Shown here: positions 1 to 8,179 of the stretch, in pieces | How positions within the stretch are numbered: position 1 is the first letter of the stretch | How the letters are laid out: each line of letters starts with the position of its first letter | NCBI RefSeq assembly: GCF_001593955.1 | Contig: NZ_LTAZ01000005.1 | Span: 148,001 to 212,000 of the forward strand | Source: Halalkalicoccus paucihalophilus | GTDB lineage: Archaea; Halobacteriota; Halobacteria; Halobacteriales; Halalkalicoccaceae | Length of the DNA stretch: 64,000 nt | Reading direction: 5' to 3' | Notes under the pieces: model-generated | Databases searched by the model: none | Seen by the model: only the letters and a program-made list of their open reading frames with translations | What the model was told of the DNA's origin: nothing | Position numbers and translations under genes: made by a program

Positions 1-1
1 G

Positions 2-1789
2 GCGATGGAGGCCCACGACGACGCCGAGCGCGCGCTGTTCTGGAAGATGCGAAAGAGCGGGCTACCGATCCTGCTCTCCCGCACCAGCGACGAGAAACAC
101 ATCTCCTTCATCGAGGACTGTGCGGTCCCGCCCGAGCACCTCCCCGAGTACGCCCGCGAGTTCCAGGAGATCCTCGAGGACAACGGCACGTTCGCGAGTA
201 TCTACGCCCACGCCGGCCCTGGGGTGCTCCACGTCCGCCCGCTGATCAACACCAAGGACGTCGACGGCGTCGACGCGATGGTCGATATCGCCGACCGGGT
301 GACCGACGCCGTCGCCCGGTTCGGCGGAAGCGTTTCCGGGGAACACGGCGACGGGAGAGCCAGAACGCAGTGGAACGAGAAGGTGTATGGTAAACACCTC
401 TGGAACGTGTTTCGCGATCTGAAGACGGCCTTCGACCCCGACTGGCTGTTGAATCCCGGGTCGGTCTGCGGCGATTTCGACATGAGCGAGCACCTCCGCT
501 TTTCCCCCGACTACGAGTTCGAGATGGGCTTTGACCCGGTGCTAGAGTGGGACAACGAGAACGGGTTTCAAGGGATGGCCGAACTCTGTCACGGCTGTGG
601 CGGCTGTCGGGGTCCCCAGGAGACCACCGGAGGGGTGATGTGCCCGACGTTCCGCGCTAGTGAAGAAGAGATCACGAGTACGCGGGGGCGGGCGAACATG
701 CTCCGGCAAGCGATGAGCGGCGATCTCCCCGACGGCGAGGCCTTCAGCGAGGAGTTCGTCACCGAGGTGATGGACCTGTGTATCGGCTGTAAGGGCTGTG
801 CAAAGGACTGTCCCAGCGAAGTCGACATGGCCAAACTCAAGGCCGAGGTGACCCACGAGTACCACCGACGCCACGGTCCGGACCTCCGCTCGCGGGTCTT
901 CGCGAACATCGACACGCTCTCGAAACTCGGTAGTGCCACGGCACCGGTCTCGAACTGGCTGTCGGAACTCCCGGGGGCCCGCGTCGCGCTGGAGAAGACG
1001 CTCGGAATCGCCCGCGAGCGTGACCTGCCGGAGTTCCACCGCGAGACACTCAGAGACTGGTTCGAGGCCCGCGGTCCGGGGGTGAGCGAGGCCGAGGCCG
1101 ACCGGAAGGCCCTGCTCGTGCCCGACACCTACACCAACCACAACCATCCGGCGGTCGGCAAGGACGCCGTTCGGATCCTCGAGAGCGCGGGAGTACACGT
1201 CCAACTCGCCGACGTGGGCGACAGCGGCCGACCCGCCTTCTCGAAGGGGTTTCTCGATGCCGCCCGCGAGCGCGCCGAGGCGAACGTCGCGGAGCTCGCT
1301 CCCGAAATCGACGCCGGCTGGGACGTGGTCGTCTGTGAGCCCTCCGACGCGGTGATGTTCCAGTCTGACTATCTCGACCTGCTTTCGGGGTCGGCCGTCG
1401 AGTCGGTCGCGATCAACACCTACGGCGTCATGGAGTATCTCAACGCCTTCGACCTCGACCTGCCGGCGGGCGAGGGCTCGCTCGCGTATCACGGCCACTG
1501 CCACCAGAAGGCGACCAAGAAGGACATCCACGCCGCGGCGGTGCTCTCGCGGGCGGGCTACGACGTCGATATCCTCGATTCGGGCTGCTGTGGAATGGCC
1601 GGCTCCTTCGGGTACGAGGCGGATCACTACGCGATGAGCGAGGCGATCGGTTCGATCCTCGTCGAACAGGTCGAGGACAGTCCCGGCGAGCGAGTCGTTG
1701 CCCCCGGTGCCTCCTGTCGGGGCCAACTCGAGGACCTCACCGAGGAGGAACCACCCCACCCGATCGAGGTGCTCGCGGGGGGGCTGTAA
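2..1789 (+). CDS. FAD-linked oxidase / Fe-S (CCG domain) dehydrogenase, 5'-truncated by window edge
   Basis: This is the C-terminal part of a membrane-associated flavin/iron-sulfur dehydrogenase of the D-lactate or glycolate oxidase type (GlcD fused to GlcF/LutA-like modules). The reading frame is open to the first base, so the true start lies outside the window; 594 residues are visible from the first ATG. The end of the FAD-oxidase C domain is seen, with its GEHGDGR signature near visible residues 113-119. Two cysteine clusters typical of a 2x[4Fe-4S] ferredoxin domain follow (CHGCGGC near 197 and CIGCKGCAKDCP near 259). Two CCG-type motifs come last (HGHCHQK near 497 and SGCCGMAGS near 526). 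The likely reaction is oxidation of a 2-hydroxyacid with electron transfer to the quinone pool; the exact substrate cannot be read. Confidence 0.9.
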   Translation, partial: AMEAHDDAERALFWKMRKSGLPILLSRTSDEKHISFIEDCAVPPEHLPEYAREFQEILEDNGTFASIYAHAGPGVLHVRPLINTKDVDGVDAMVDIADRVTDAVARFGGSVSGEHGDGRARTQWNEKVYGKHLWNVFRDLKTAFDPDWLLNPGSVCGDFDMSEHLRFSPDYEFEMGFDPVLEWDNENGFQGMAELCHGCGGCRGPQETTGGVMCPTFRASEEEITSTRGRANMLRQAMSGDLPDGEAFSEEFVTEVMDLCIGCKGCAKDCPSEVDMAKLKAEVTHEYHRRHGPDLRSRVFANIDTLSKLGSATAPVSNWLSELPGARVALEKTLGIARERDLPEFHRETLRDWFEARGPGVSEAEADRKALLVPDTYTNHNHPAVGKDAVRILESAGVHVQLADVGDSGRPAFSKGFLDAARERAEANVAELAPEIDAGWDVVVCEPSDAVMFQSDYLDLLSGSAVESVAINTYGVMEYLNAFDLDLPAGEGSLAYHGHCHQKATKKDIHAAAVLSRAGYDVDILDSGCCGMAGSFGYEADHYAMSEAIGSILVEQVEDSPGERVVAPGASCRGQLEDLTEEEPPHPIEVLAGGL

Positions 1790-2118
1790 CGACTCCCGGA
1801 AGGGCTCTTGCGGCCCCTCGGTTCGAACGGGAGGGTCGTCTTCACCGACCACGGCGAACAGATGATGTGAATCGGTTGCGTCGGAAGTCATCGAAATTTC
1901 GAATAAAAGTAATTGGAACAAATGTCTCACAGAACCGTTCCGTTCTGGAACGAAGGCCGTCCAGTGACGTCTTCGACCGGTTCTAGTGTACCAATCATCG
2001 GAAATAAGAGGCAGACGGATGTCGGTGGCACCCGACACCGAAGCGAGAGACGCGACTGGTACGGCGATATGGCCGTAGAAACGCTGCTCGATGACCAGTT
2101 TGTCGGTTACAAGGACTT
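1790..2118. other. Non-coding gap with short inverted repeats
   Basis: About 330 bases separate the dehydrogenase from the converging HisG-like gene. No convincing coding frame is present; an open plus-strand frame here runs antisense into the neighbour and has no recognisable protein character. The stretch is locally AT-richer and holds a 12-base palindrome at 1891-1902 and an imperfect inverted repeat at 1937-1951 (GTTCC, 5-base spacer, GGAAC). A terminator role for the two converging genes is possible but not shown. Confidence 0.5.
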
Positions 2119-3027
2119 CTATACGCGGATCGCCGTTTCGATATCGGCTTCCGTAAACAGCGACTTCGCCCGCCCGACGGCGTTGGTGCCGGCCTCGGGG
2201 ATGTTCTCCATGAGGACCGTCTCGCTGGGGAAGAGCCGCTCGCCGACCTCGAGGCCGTGATCGCGGGCGGTCGATCCAGTGACGGTGAGATAGACCCCGA
2301 GACCGGTGTCGGCGATGTCGGCCTCCTCCTCGCGTCCGGAGGTCGGATATCGGAACTCGAGGTCCTCGACGACGTCGGTCCCGAGTACGGCCCGGACGAG
2401 CCGCTCGTACCGCGGCGAGATACACAACGGCCCCTCGTAGTCCCGGAGGAACTCGCGGGACGGGCTCCATCCGTCGCCCGCCTCCGACACGACATCGGGC
2501 CGGCCGAGCAGGGTGTGATAGACGGTGTCCCCGAGGCCGGACACGACCCGAACGTCCGTGTCACGGGGGTCGATCCGCTCGTTGATATCGTCGATCGTCG
2601 AAAGCGGTTCGGGTTCCAGTGAGACGACCTCCTCGAGGACGAGATCCGCGCTGTCGAAGCCCAGCGCGAACTCGTGGGTGCGAAGCGCCCGAAACGGCTC
2701 CTCGCGCCCGATCAACTGGAGTCGGAGGTCCCCGTGTTCGAGGGTGAGGCTGTCGAAGACGACGCGCCGTGGCTTCCCGTCGCGGTCGTCCCGAAGCAAA
2801 GTGTACTCCGGACGGGTCGAATCCGAGAGGTCGCTGTAGTCGGCGAGTCGGTCGTAGACGTCTTTCTCGGTCGTTTTCTTCCCTTTGGTAATCGATTTCT
2901 CGTATCGAAGCGTCGAACAGACCTCGTCGGCCACCGTCGCCGCGTCCATCCGGGCGGCGAGCCGATCGAGTACGGCCTCCAGCGGTCGGCCCTTGCGTGG
3001 GACGGCCACCGGGATCGTCGCTGTCAT
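2119..3027 (-). CDS. HisG-like (ATP phosphoribosyltransferase-related) protein
   Basis: A 302-residue soluble acidic protein. The N-terminus (AVPRKGRPLEAVLDRL, about residues 7-22) resembles the start of HisG. The C-terminal part (DTGLGVYLTVTGSTARDHG followed by LEVGERLFPSETVLMEN, about 236-272) resembles the HisG segment in which an acidic residue and a TGST/TGTT loop bind the phosphoribosyl group. The middle is unlike canonical HisG: about residues 40-150 carry a lysine-rich stretch (KSITKGKKTTEK) and charged helices. It is slightly longer than haloarchaeal HisG (about 280). I infer a paralogue with the periplasmic-binding-like fold; whether it catalyses the histidine pathway reaction is unknown. 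It is transcribed toward the upstream dehydrogenase and has no histidine genes beside it (hisF lies 7 kb away). Confidence 0.6.
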   Translation of the reverse strand: MTATIPVAVPRKGRPLEAVLDRLAARMDAATVADEVCSTLRYEKSITKGKKTTEKDVYDRLADYSDLSDSTRPEYTLLRDDRDGKPRRVVFDSLTLEHGDLRLQLIGREEPFRALRTHEFALGFDSADLVLEEVVSLEPEPLSTIDDINERIDPRDTDVRVVSGLGDTVYHTLLGRPDVVSEAGDGWSPSREFLRDYEGPLCISPRYERLVRAVLGTDVVEDLEFRYPTSGREEEADIADTGLGVYLTVTGSTARDHGLEVGERLFPSETVLMENIPEAGTNAVGRAKSLFTEADIETAIRV

Positions 3028-3102
3028 TGTCCGTACAACGACCCTCTTCGATAAACGGATTACGGCTCGTCTGTTTATATGTTACCGAACGACATGATTA
3101 GC

Positions 3103-3933
3103 TCAGAGGTCGATCCGGTCGCCGATCTCCGCGAGTTCGAGTCGCCGGGGGTACTCGAAGCCCTTTGCGTGGTGATGGAGGTTCTTCGGATCCGCCGTCA
3201 GTCCCTTCCACATGTCCCAGTGGCTGGGCAGGAGCCGGTCGAGTCGGAGGTCGTTCGCGCCCTCGATGATCTGGGTCTCGTCGCTGTACCACTTGGTTCG
3301 CACCGGCTCGCCCGTCTCTTTGTCGGGGATCGTTCCCACCGTTCCGAACGCGAGCACTCCGAGGTCGATATCGTAATCCTCGCCGATCGCCTCGAACTCG
3401 CCGGGACGGGCGTCGCCGCCGTGGAAGAACGTGCCCGCCTCGTGGTCGATGACGTAGCTAACGGGATGGGAGGCATCGGGATCGTTGGCGGGTTCGACGT
3501 TAATAGTGAACGGGCCGACTTCGTGACTCTCGTCCTCGTAGACGTCGACGAACTGCTCGTCGTCGAGGTCCCACGCCTCGTGCCACGCCTCCTCCTTGCG
3601 GGCGACCGCGAGGCTGTCGTCGGGGGCGTACATCGTTGCCCCCGTGTTTTCGAGGATCGGGGCCTGACTCTCGCCGTGGACGTGATCGACGTGCTCGTGG
3701 GTTGCGAGCAACGCGTCGGCTTCCGTGACGTCTTCGGGGGAAAAGGGGATCGGGATCATTCTCACCGTTCGCGGCGGGTCGCCCGTTCCGAGATACGGGT
3801 CGATGAAGAGGGTGGTTCCATCGCCTGCTTTGAGGACGAAGCCGTTGCAGCCGAGATACCAGATCGCGACGCCCTCCGGAGAGCTTTCCTCGATCTCGCG
3901 CACGAGCCAGTCGCCCCAGTCGCTTCGTGTCAT
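3103..3933 (-). CDS. MBL-fold metallo-hydrolase (UlaG-like)
   Basis: A 276-residue cytosolic metallo-beta-lactamase-fold hydrolase. The zinc-binding HxHxDH motif is present as HEHVDH at residues 79-84, preceded by the DPYLGTGD strand-loop usual in UlaG/RomA-like lactonases and phosphodiesterases. A later metal aspartate lies in HGGDARPG (near 170) and a C-terminal histidine in PSHWDMW (near 240). The substrate cannot be told from the sequence; L-ascorbate-6-phosphate lactonase is the namesake of the group, but haloarchaeal members are mostly uncharacterised. The start is the ATG at 3933, about 60 bases downstream of one copy of the structured repeat at 3995-4055. Confidence 0.85.
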   Translation of the reverse strand: MTRSDWGDWLVREIEESSPEGVAIWYLGCNGFVLKAGDGTTLFIDPYLGTGDPPRTVRMIPIPFSPEDVTEADALLATHEHVDHVHGESQAPILENTGATMYAPDDSLAVARKEEAWHEAWDLDDEQFVDVYEDESHEVGPFTINVEPANDPDASHPVSYVIDHEAGTFFHGGDARPGEFEAIGEDYDIDLGVLAFGTVGTIPDKETGEPVRTKWYSDETQIIEGANDLRLDRLLPSHWDMWKGLTADPKNLHHHAKGFEYPRRLELAEIGDRIDL

Positions 3934-3994
3934 GACCGGATATGCACAAGACAGCGCCCTAATTGTACCGGTCGCTCCCGATGACCGGAAGTAT

Positions 3995-4055
3995 GGTGGC
4001 CGGTTCGATCGGAGCCGCCACCCTCGGCGGCTCCGTGAGGAGGGCGGGGAAGGGC
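3995..4055. repeat. Structured two-copy element, copy A
   Basis: A roughly 61-base element whose second copy is at 9867-9926. It consists of a conserved lead (GGTGGCCGGTTCGATC, 3995-4010), a perfect 9-bp stem (4011-4019 with 4026-4034, 6-base loop) and a 21-base tail at 4035-4055 that is identical in the two copies. The stem sequence differs between copies but pairing is kept, as expected of a folded RNA or a structured DNA end. The strand of any transcript is unknown; both copies lie just upstream of minus-strand genes. Confidence 0.65.
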
Positions 4056-4119
4056 AGGCCTACTCGAGGGATTCGACCGTGAACGACTGAAAGGAACGAC
4101 CGCAACAAAAGGTGGGTGG

Positions 4120-4515
4120 CTAGTCCTGACAGCAGCCGCCGGCCTGCTCGCCGAAGTCGACACTCAGTGGTTCGGAGATCGCCTCGTTTACCGCTTCGAG
4201 CTTCGCATCGAGTTTCGCCTGCGCTTCGAGGTACTCGGCCATTACGGGGATTTCGTGGAGCTCCTGCTGGGCTGCCTGGAGGCGCTGGAGGTCCTCTTGG
4301 GTGGCGTCGCCGGTCTGGCGCGCGAGCATGAACTCCTGGCGCAGCGACTCGAACTCGTCGATCTTGTCCTGGGCGTGCTCGCTCTCTTTGACCCGCTCTT
4401 GGGCCTCCTCGTAGGCGGCGTACTCCCCGCTTCGAGCGATCAGCTCGCCGAGTTCGCCTGCAAGTCCCTCGATGCTGGCTTCCTCGGCCGCCGTCGGCTC
4501 GGTTTCGACGCTCAT
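4120..4515 (-). CDS. YlbF/YmcA family protein
   Basis: A 131-residue, almost entirely helical, acidic protein of the YlbF/YmcA (DUF964) family. In Bacillus relatives these proteins form a complex that carries iron-sulfur clusters and acts on RNase Y-dependent RNA processing; the archaeal role is not established. The core is a long helical hairpin (about residues 20-115) with the pattern AYEEAQERVKES. The C-terminal tail GGCCQD is notable because a C-terminal Cys pair is the likely metal or cluster site in this family. It is divergent from dph2, with 88 bases between the starts. Confidence 0.75.
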   Translation of the reverse strand: MSVETEPTAAEEASIEGLAGELGELIARSGEYAAYEEAQERVKESEHAQDKIDEFESLRQEFMLARQTGDATQEDLQRLQAAQQELHEIPVMAEYLEAQAKLDAKLEAVNEAISEPLSVDFGEQAGGCCQD

Positions 4516-4603
4516 ACCCGCCGTTAGGTTTCGCGTCGTTTCAATCTGCCGGAACCCGCCCCGAAGCGCCGACGTTAAACGCCCACAGCGGCTAACCGGG
4601 ATA

Positions 4604-5638
4604 ATGAGTCAGAACGAGTTCTCCAAGGGCGATCTGCGGAACACGGGTATGGCGTTGAAACACGACCGGGAGTGGGACTACGAACTCGACCGGATCGTCG
4701 AGGCCGTCCACGAACGCGACGCGACAAAGGTTGGCCTGCAGTTCCCCGAGGGACTGAAACGCCGCGGCCCGAAAGTCACCGACGACCTGCGCGAACTCCT
4801 GCCCGAGGACGTCACCGTGATGATGTCGGGCCAGCCCTGTTACGGCGCCTGCGATCTCGATACCTACATGATGCGCCGAACCGACGTCTTCGTTCACTTC
4901 GGGCACTCCCCGATGAAGGAGTCCGAGAAGATCATCTACGTCCCGCTGTTCTCGAACGTCGAAGTCCTCCCCATCATCGAGGAGTCCCTCGAGGAGATAG
5001 AGGGAGAGGAGGTCGGACTGGTGACGACCGCCCAGCACATGAACCGCTTCGAGGAGATGCGCGAGTATCTCGAAGGACAGGGCTACGAGGTCCACACCCG
5101 CAAGGGCGACGACCGGCTCACCCACGAGGGGCAGGTGCTGGGCTGTAACTACGCCTCGGCCGATATCGATGCCGACAACGTCCTCTACGTCGGCGGCGGG
5201 AAGTTCCACCCCCTTGGCTTGGCGATGGAACACCCCGAGAAGAACGTCGTGATCGCCGATCCCGTCAACAACGTCGTCACGATCGCGGATACCGAGAAGT
5301 TCATGAAACAGCGTTACGGGGCGGTCCACCGCGCGATGGACGCCGAGAAATGGGGCGTGATCTTCTGTACGAAAATCGGGCAGGGCCGGTGGGACCAGGC
5401 CGAGCAGATCGTCGACGAGAACGACGACGCCTACCTGATCACGATGGACGAGGTCACCCCCGACAGACTGCGAAACTTCGACATGGACGCGTTCGTCAAC
5501 ACCGGCTGTCCCCGGATCACCACCGACGACGGCCCGCAGTTCCACAAGCCCATGCTTACCCCCGGCGAGTACGAGATCGCAGTAGGGAACGAGCCCCTCG
5601 ATTCCCTCGAATTCGACACTTTCCACGGAACTTGGTAG
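4604..5638 (+). CDS. dph2: Diphthamide biosynthesis enzyme Dph2 (2-(3-amino-3-carboxypropyl)histidine synthase)
   Basis: A 344-residue non-canonical radical-SAM enzyme that transfers the 3-amino-3-carboxypropyl group of SAM to the conserved histidine of elongation factor aEF2, the first step of diphthamide synthesis. Archaeal Dph2 acts as a homodimer. The three cluster cysteines are visible: in QPCYGACD (C79/C83), in LGCNYAS (near 180) and in NTGCPRI (near 301). The family repeats GLQFPEGLK (near 44) and YVGGGKFHPLG (near 198) are intact. The frame is open further upstream, but the ATG at 4604 gives the normal length and N-terminus. Confidence 0.93.
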   Translation: MSQNEFSKGDLRNTGMALKHDREWDYELDRIVEAVHERDATKVGLQFPEGLKRRGPKVTDDLRELLPEDVTVMMSGQPCYGACDLDTYMMRRTDVFVHFGHSPMKESEKIIYVPLFSNVEVLPIIEESLEEIEGEEVGLVTTAQHMNRFEEMREYLEGQGYEVHTRKGDDRLTHEGQVLGCNYASADIDADNVLYVGGGKFHPLGLAMEHPEKNVVIADPVNNVVTIADTEKFMKQRYGAVHRAMDAEKWGVIFCTKIGQGRWDQAEQIVDENDDAYLITMDEVTPDRLRNFDMDAFVNTGCPRITTDDGPQFHKPMLTPGEYEIAVGNEPLDSLEFDTFHGTW

Positions 5639-5700
5639 TGAATTTCATATACCAACGGTGAAGCATTCATAGCTTCTCAGAAACAAACACCGATGAATGT

Positions 5701-6087
5701 ATGTTGATTGTCGTTCCCTTATTCGTCTTCGTTGGAACGAAAAACGGCAAAGTAGCTCGTATTCTATTGATCGCCCCTCTATATGACGTATTTCGGCCAG
5801 TAATTCGGGTTGATGGTGGCATATCTGTGTCACCTCCCGACTCAGTAGAAATCGTAGAACGTGCCAAAGAATGGTTATCCCACTTTATTCTTGAAACCGG
5901 TAAAACGGGTTGGACAATTACTGTTTCAATCCCATTGATTCTGTGTACGGCAGCTCGCAATCGAATTTTCATCGGTAAATTCGCCTACGAAACTCGACGG
6001 CTCGGATTTGAGGAAGATGGATTCAGGGTAGGTCCTTTTAGCGGCAATGAAATTACTGAAATCATCGAATATCCTGTGAGAGAGTAA
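5701..6087 (+). CDS. Hypothetical protein in an AT-rich island
   Basis: A 128-codon frame between dph2 and the esterase. I do not recognise it. The product starts with a hydrophobic stretch (about residues 1-30), has a second hydrophobic segment near 72-82 and ends in a charged tail. The DNA is far poorer in GC than its surroundings: two 60-base lines I counted give 43% (5701-5760) and 37% (5881-5940). Codon use (many GAA, AAA, GGT, ATT) is unlike the neighbouring genes, so recent acquisition or a decayed insert is plausible. No ribosome-binding site or TATA box decides the start. It may not be a real gene. Confidence 0.4.
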   Translation: MLIVVPLFVFVGTKNGKVARILLIAPLYDVFRPVIRVDGGISVSPPDSVEIVERAKEWLSHFILETGKTGWTITVSIPLILCTAARNRIFIGKFAYETRRLGFEEDGFRVGPFSGNEITEIIEYPVRE

Positions 6088-7020
6088 TTACCGCTCAAGC
6101 GCTGTCTTGAGATCCGCTCCGAGCGCATCGATCGCCTCGCCTGCGGCGTCAAGGTGGTCGAGCAGGTTCACGAACCCGTGGATCATTCCCTCGTACTCGT
6201 GGCGAGTGACCGAAACGCCCGCCGACTCGAGCCGGTCGGCGTACTCCCGCCCCTCGTCGCGGAGCGGGTCGAATCCTGCAGTGAGAACGGTCGCCGACGG
6301 CAAGTTCGAGTAGTCCCGGGCGAGTAGCGGTGCGGCGTAGGCGTTTCTGTGGTCCACCGGATTCGGGAGGTAGCGTTCGAGGAACCACTCGATGCTCGCG
6401 GCTTCGAGCAGGTACCCCTCGCCGTTTTCCTCGTGGCTCGGAAACTCGTGGACGGCAGGCGAGGCGACGGCGGGGTAGATCAGCGACTGATGTGTGATCT
6501 CCGGGCCGTCCCGATCCCGGCTCATCAGCGAGACGGCCGCCGCGAGGTTGCCCCCGGCGCTGTCGCCGCCGACGGCCACCCTCCGAGGATCGCAGTTGAT
6601 CCGTTCGGCGTACTCGGCGGCCCACTCCAAAGCGGCGTAGGCGTCCTCGACGGCGGCCGGGAACGGGTGTTCCGGCGCGAGTCGATAGTCCACCGACAGC
6701 ACCGCGCAGTCGGCGGCGTTCGAGAGGGCGCGACAGACCGGATCATAGGTCCCGACGTCCCCGATGACCCACCCGCCCCCGTGATAGAAAACCAATAACG
6801 GATGGTCCTCGCCCGTGGGCGCGTAGAGCCGAACGGGGATCGACTCTGCGGGGCCGGAAATCGAGAAGTCCTCGACGCGGTCGACGGGTTCGCCCTCGCT
6901 TGCGAACAGTTCGGCCAGCTGTTCGCGGGCACTTTCGGGCGAGAGCGCGTACGTCGGGGGTCGCCCCATCGTCTCGACGGTTTCGAGCAGTGCCTCGGCC
7001 TGCGGGTCGATCTCCGACAT
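6088..7020 (-). CDS. Alpha/beta hydrolase, HSL-type esterase/lipase
   Basis: A 310-residue carboxylesterase of the hormone-sensitive-lipase group. The oxyanion-hole motif HGGGW (near residue 80), the nucleophile elbow GDSAGG (near 153), the acid in FDPLRDEG and the C-terminal catalytic histidine in MIHGF are all visible. DYRLAPEHPFPA is a family hallmark. The frame is open 25 codons further upstream, but the ATG at 7020 (MSEIDPQAEA) matches the usual N-terminus. The substrate is probably a short-chain ester; nothing in the neighbourhood narrows it. Confidence 0.9.
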   Translation of the reverse strand: MSEIDPQAEALLETVETMGRPPTYALSPESAREQLAELFASEGEPVDRVEDFSISGPAESIPVRLYAPTGEDHPLLVFYHGGGWVIGDVGTYDPVCRALSNAADCAVLSVDYRLAPEHPFPAAVEDAYAALEWAAEYAERINCDPRRVAVGGDSAGGNLAAAVSLMSRDRDGPEITHQSLIYPAVASPAVHEFPSHEENGEGYLLEAASIEWFLERYLPNPVDHRNAYAAPLLARDYSNLPSATVLTAGFDPLRDEGREYADRLESAGVSVTRHEYEGMIHGFVNLLDHLDAAGEAIDALGADLKTALER

Positions 7021-7104
7021 GTCGGGGCCTTCGAACGCCCGACGCTTATCGTTCAGCCTACCGGTTATTGGGACAGTAAAATTACTACTGAGCATTTACA
7101 AAGG

Positions 7105-7116
7105 TTTTTGTATATC
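7105..7116 (+). promoter_or_regulatory. Candidate TATA box for the 7138 gene
   Basis: TTTTTGTATATC sits with its centre about 27 bases before the ATG at 7138, the spacing expected for a leaderless haloarchaeal transcript. The surrounding sequence is markedly AT-rich for this genome. Confidence 0.5.
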
Positions 7117-7137
7117 TACTATGTATACGTGTACGAG

Positions 7138-7527
7138 ATGAGCACGCTACAGCGTCCCGCGGTCGAACCGTGTCGACCCGAGGAAGCCACCCCGGTTCGA
7201 GTGGACGGCGATGCGCTCGATTCGACCGCACCCGACTACCTGCGCGACCTGAAAGCGGAACTCGCCTGCGAGCGACTCGTCCCGGCCCGCCTGACCGTCG
7301 AGGCCTGCTTCGAGGAGGACTGCTCGCTTTCGACCCAGCGGGAGGCCGAACGGATCCGCGACCACATCCGTGCTGCGACCCTCCTCGGGGCCGGGACCCT
7401 CACTGTCGAGTTCGATTCCGTCGCCGACGAGCGGAAGATCCGCCCGGCATTGGCCGCCTGTGCCGAGCGCGCCCGGCGCGACGGGGTGACCCTCGAACTC
7501 GACGGCCCGCTCTCGCTCGAATCCTAA
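7138..7527 (+). CDS. Conserved haloarchaeal protein of unknown function
   Basis: A 129-residue protein that begins STLQRPAVEPCRPEEATPV and has a compact alpha/beta C-terminal half (about 45-125) with EADR-like helices and a TLTVEFD strand. It looks like a small soluble domain conserved among haloarchaea, but I cannot assign a function. The start at 7138 is favoured over the longer open frame because a TATA-like box lies one promoter spacing upstream. It is followed after 31 bases by the methyltransferase gene on the same strand, so the two may be co-transcribed. Confidence 0.75.
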   Translation: MSTLQRPAVEPCRPEEATPVRVDGDALDSTAPDYLRDLKAELACERLVPARLTVEACFEEDCSLSTQREAERIRDHIRAATLLGAGTLTVEFDSVADERKIRPALAACAERARRDGVTLELDGPLSLES

Positions 7528-7558
7528 CGTTTCTCCCTTCCGGCCCCTTCCTCCCGAC

Positions 7559-8179
7559 ATGGACACGAAGCGGGCGCTCGAACGGCGTCTCTCGCGGGTC
7601 CGAGGGTTCGACGAGCCGCGTGTCGAACTCGAACAGTACCCCACTCCAGCCGACATCGCCGCCCACCTCGTCCACATGGCGGACCTCCGGGGCGACCTCG
7701 ACGACACGGTGATCGACCTCGGAACCGGCACCGGGATGCTGGCGCTCGGTGCCGCACTCCGGGCCCCAGAACGGGTGGTCGGTCTCGACGCCGATCGAGC
7801 GGCGCTCACGACCGCCCGCGAGAACGAACGGCTCGTCGATCCTTCTATCGGGATCGACTGGCTGCTCGGCGACGGCGGTCGTCTCCCGCTGTGTCCCTCG
7901 GAGGCGACCGTCCTCATGAACCCGCCCTTCGGCGCTCAGAAGGGACACCGGGGTTCCGATCGGCGGTTTCTTGCGAGCGCCACCGGGATCGCGGACGTGG
8001 TCTACTCGATTCACAATGCCGGCAGTCGCGAGTTCGTCGAATCGTTTCTTGATGATCGCGGCTGGGAGGTGACTCACGCCTACGAACTCGCGTTCGACCT
8101 CGAGCGCCAGTTCGACTTCCACGAACGGGGACGAAAGACGATCCGCGCCGAGTGTTATCGATCCGTTCGCGGCGTGTAG
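7559..8179 (+). CDS. METTL5-like N6-adenine RNA methyltransferase
   Basis: A 206-residue class I SAM-dependent methyltransferase. Motif I is DLGTGTGMLALG (about residues 56-67), the SAM ribose acid lies in VVGLDADR, and the catalytic NPPF motif is at about residue 120 (LMNPPFGAQKGHRG). NPPF is the signature of N6-adenine methyltransferases, and the overall arrangement matches archaeal relatives of METTL5, which methylates one adenosine in small-subunit rRNA. The C-terminus overlaps the convergent rhomboid gene by 25 bases. The target is inferred from family, not seen. Confidence 0.85.
   Translation: MDTKRALERRLSRVRGFDEPRVELEQYPTPADIAAHLVHMADLRGDLDDTVIDLGTGTGMLALGAALRAPERVVGLDADRAALTTARENERLVDPSIGIDWLLGDGGRLPLCPSEATVLMNPPFGAQKGHRGSDRRFLASATGIADVVYSIHNAGSREFVESFLDDRGWEVTHAYELAFDLERQFDFHERGRKTIRAECYRSVRGV

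Noticed and set aside
1913..2260. A 115-codon plus-strand frame in the gap after the dehydrogenase
   Set aside because: More than a third overlaps the HisG-like gene in antisense, and the unique part lacks coding character or a promoter.
542..2470. A 642-codon minus-strand open frame
   Set aside because: It covers the antisense of the dehydrogenase and overlaps the HisG-like gene in another frame; composition is that of a shadow frame.
3079..3984. A 301-codon plus-strand frame over the MBL gene
   Set aside because: It is the antisense of a clear metallo-hydrolase with an intact zinc motif.
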